Shown here: positions 51,606 through 51,890 of the stretch, in pieces | Layout of the letters: every line of letters begins with the position of its first letter | Position numbering within the stretch: the first letter of the stretch is position 1 | Assembly: GCA_003210155.1 (NCBI GenBank) | Contig: QCNC01000009.1 | Location: 1 to 51,890 of the forward strand | Origin: Prochlorococcus sp. AG-424-E18 | Lineage (GTDB): Bacteria > Cyanobacteriota > Cyanobacteriia > PCC-6307 > Cyanobiaceae | Direction: 5' to 3' | Length of the DNA stretch: 51,890 nt | Program-made: the position numbers and the translations under genes | The notes under the pieces: model-generated | What the model was told of the DNA's origin: nothing | Seen by the model: only the letters and a program-made list of their open reading frames with translations | The model's database searches: none

Positions 51606-51890
51606 TTATAAATCCTTTTTTAATGAGGGGTAGTTATCTTGCATATATAAACTCAAATCCTCTTTTATCGCAGATCTGAGTTTTTCAATATTTGCAGATT
51701 CAATTATTGGAAAAGTTTTATTCGCCTCAGGATCTTTTTCAGTAATTGATTTCCAATTCTTACCTACATCTTTTTCAGAGTTGTTTAAAACCTCATCAAA
51801 GTTGAAAACCTTATCGTTGTATTTAGCTTCAAATTCGCTAAATGCCTTATTTATTAGGCGTTTTCTATTTTCGAATAGATTCTTGGCCTT
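51606..51890 (-). CDS. Hypothetical protein, C-terminal part (partial at window edge)
   Basis: The final 94 residues of a leftward gene that begins beyond the window. The segment is soluble, Lys- and Asn-rich and helical (KAFSEFEAKYNDKVFNFDEV, then IEKLRSAIKEDLSLYMQD), ending YPSLKKDL. No family can be named from this part. It is on the same strand as metY and ends about 70 bp before its start. Confidence 0.55.
   Translation of the reverse strand, partial: KAKNLFENRKRLINKAFSEFEAKYNDKVFNFDEVLNNSEKDVGKNWKSITEKDPEANKTFPIIESANIEKLRSAIKEDLSLYMQDNYPSLKKDL

Overview
The window looks like a chromosome segment of a high-light-adapted Prochlorococcus. It is very AT-rich and densely packed. It carries a high-light-inducible protein, a CPP1-like chaperone, a Tic20 homologue, a cobalamin-dependent class II ribonucleotide reductase, phnDCE, and several protein families largely confined to marine picocyanobacteria (DUF1651, DUF2811, DUF3531, DUF4278). 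The genus call rests on gene content and style, not on a database match.

Bases 1 to about 13,400 are an accessory-looking array. After a K+ channel gene there are roughly 35 mostly tiny genes, many encoding single-helix membrane peptides, with very few recognisable families: DUF1499, a DnaJ-type zinc finger, an SDR reductase, a small Trp-rich family, one Hli protein and two DUF1651 paralogues that share a promoter. The most unusual part is an apparent operon at 11375-12733. It holds a stand-alone NAD+-DNA-ligase adenylation core (no OB fold, zinc finger, HhH or BRCT) packed against small membrane-protein genes. A 900-bp gap here contains three DnaA-box-like sites, and a 40-codon TTG-start reading frame has a Shine-Dalgarno sequence that is fully complementary to the usual 16S rRNA tail.

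From about 13,490 to 37,500 the sequence is core metabolism and housekeeping: a probable 6S RNA beside purK, aroB, a MidA-type methyltransferase, a TPM-domain protein, a metallophosphoesterase, nadA, a Ctp protease, ispG, a family-4-like uracil-DNA glycosylase, an aminotransferase, the phnD-phnC-phnE phosphonate/phosphite uptake operon, an SGNH hydrolase, a DUF92/VTE6 protein, rsmE, DUF3531, an ABC ATPase overlapping hslO, a CPP1-like gene, prfC, a methyltransferase and nrdJ with a structured leader.

From 37,500 to the end there are small membrane proteins, a DUF4278 gene with a GC-rich structured leader and a strong terminator, tRNA-Ser(UGA), Tic20, glyoxalase I, a ribbon-helix-helix-like gene pair behind palindromic operator candidates, a pentapeptide protein, a GMC oxidoreductase, DUF2811, a CbiX-type chelatase, an FAD-binding protein next to a SulP transporter, and the methionine genes metA and metY. 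A second group of DnaA-box-like sites lies between DUF2811 and the chelatase. The window ends inside a gene of unknown function. No insertion sequence, CRISPR array or rRNA was seen.
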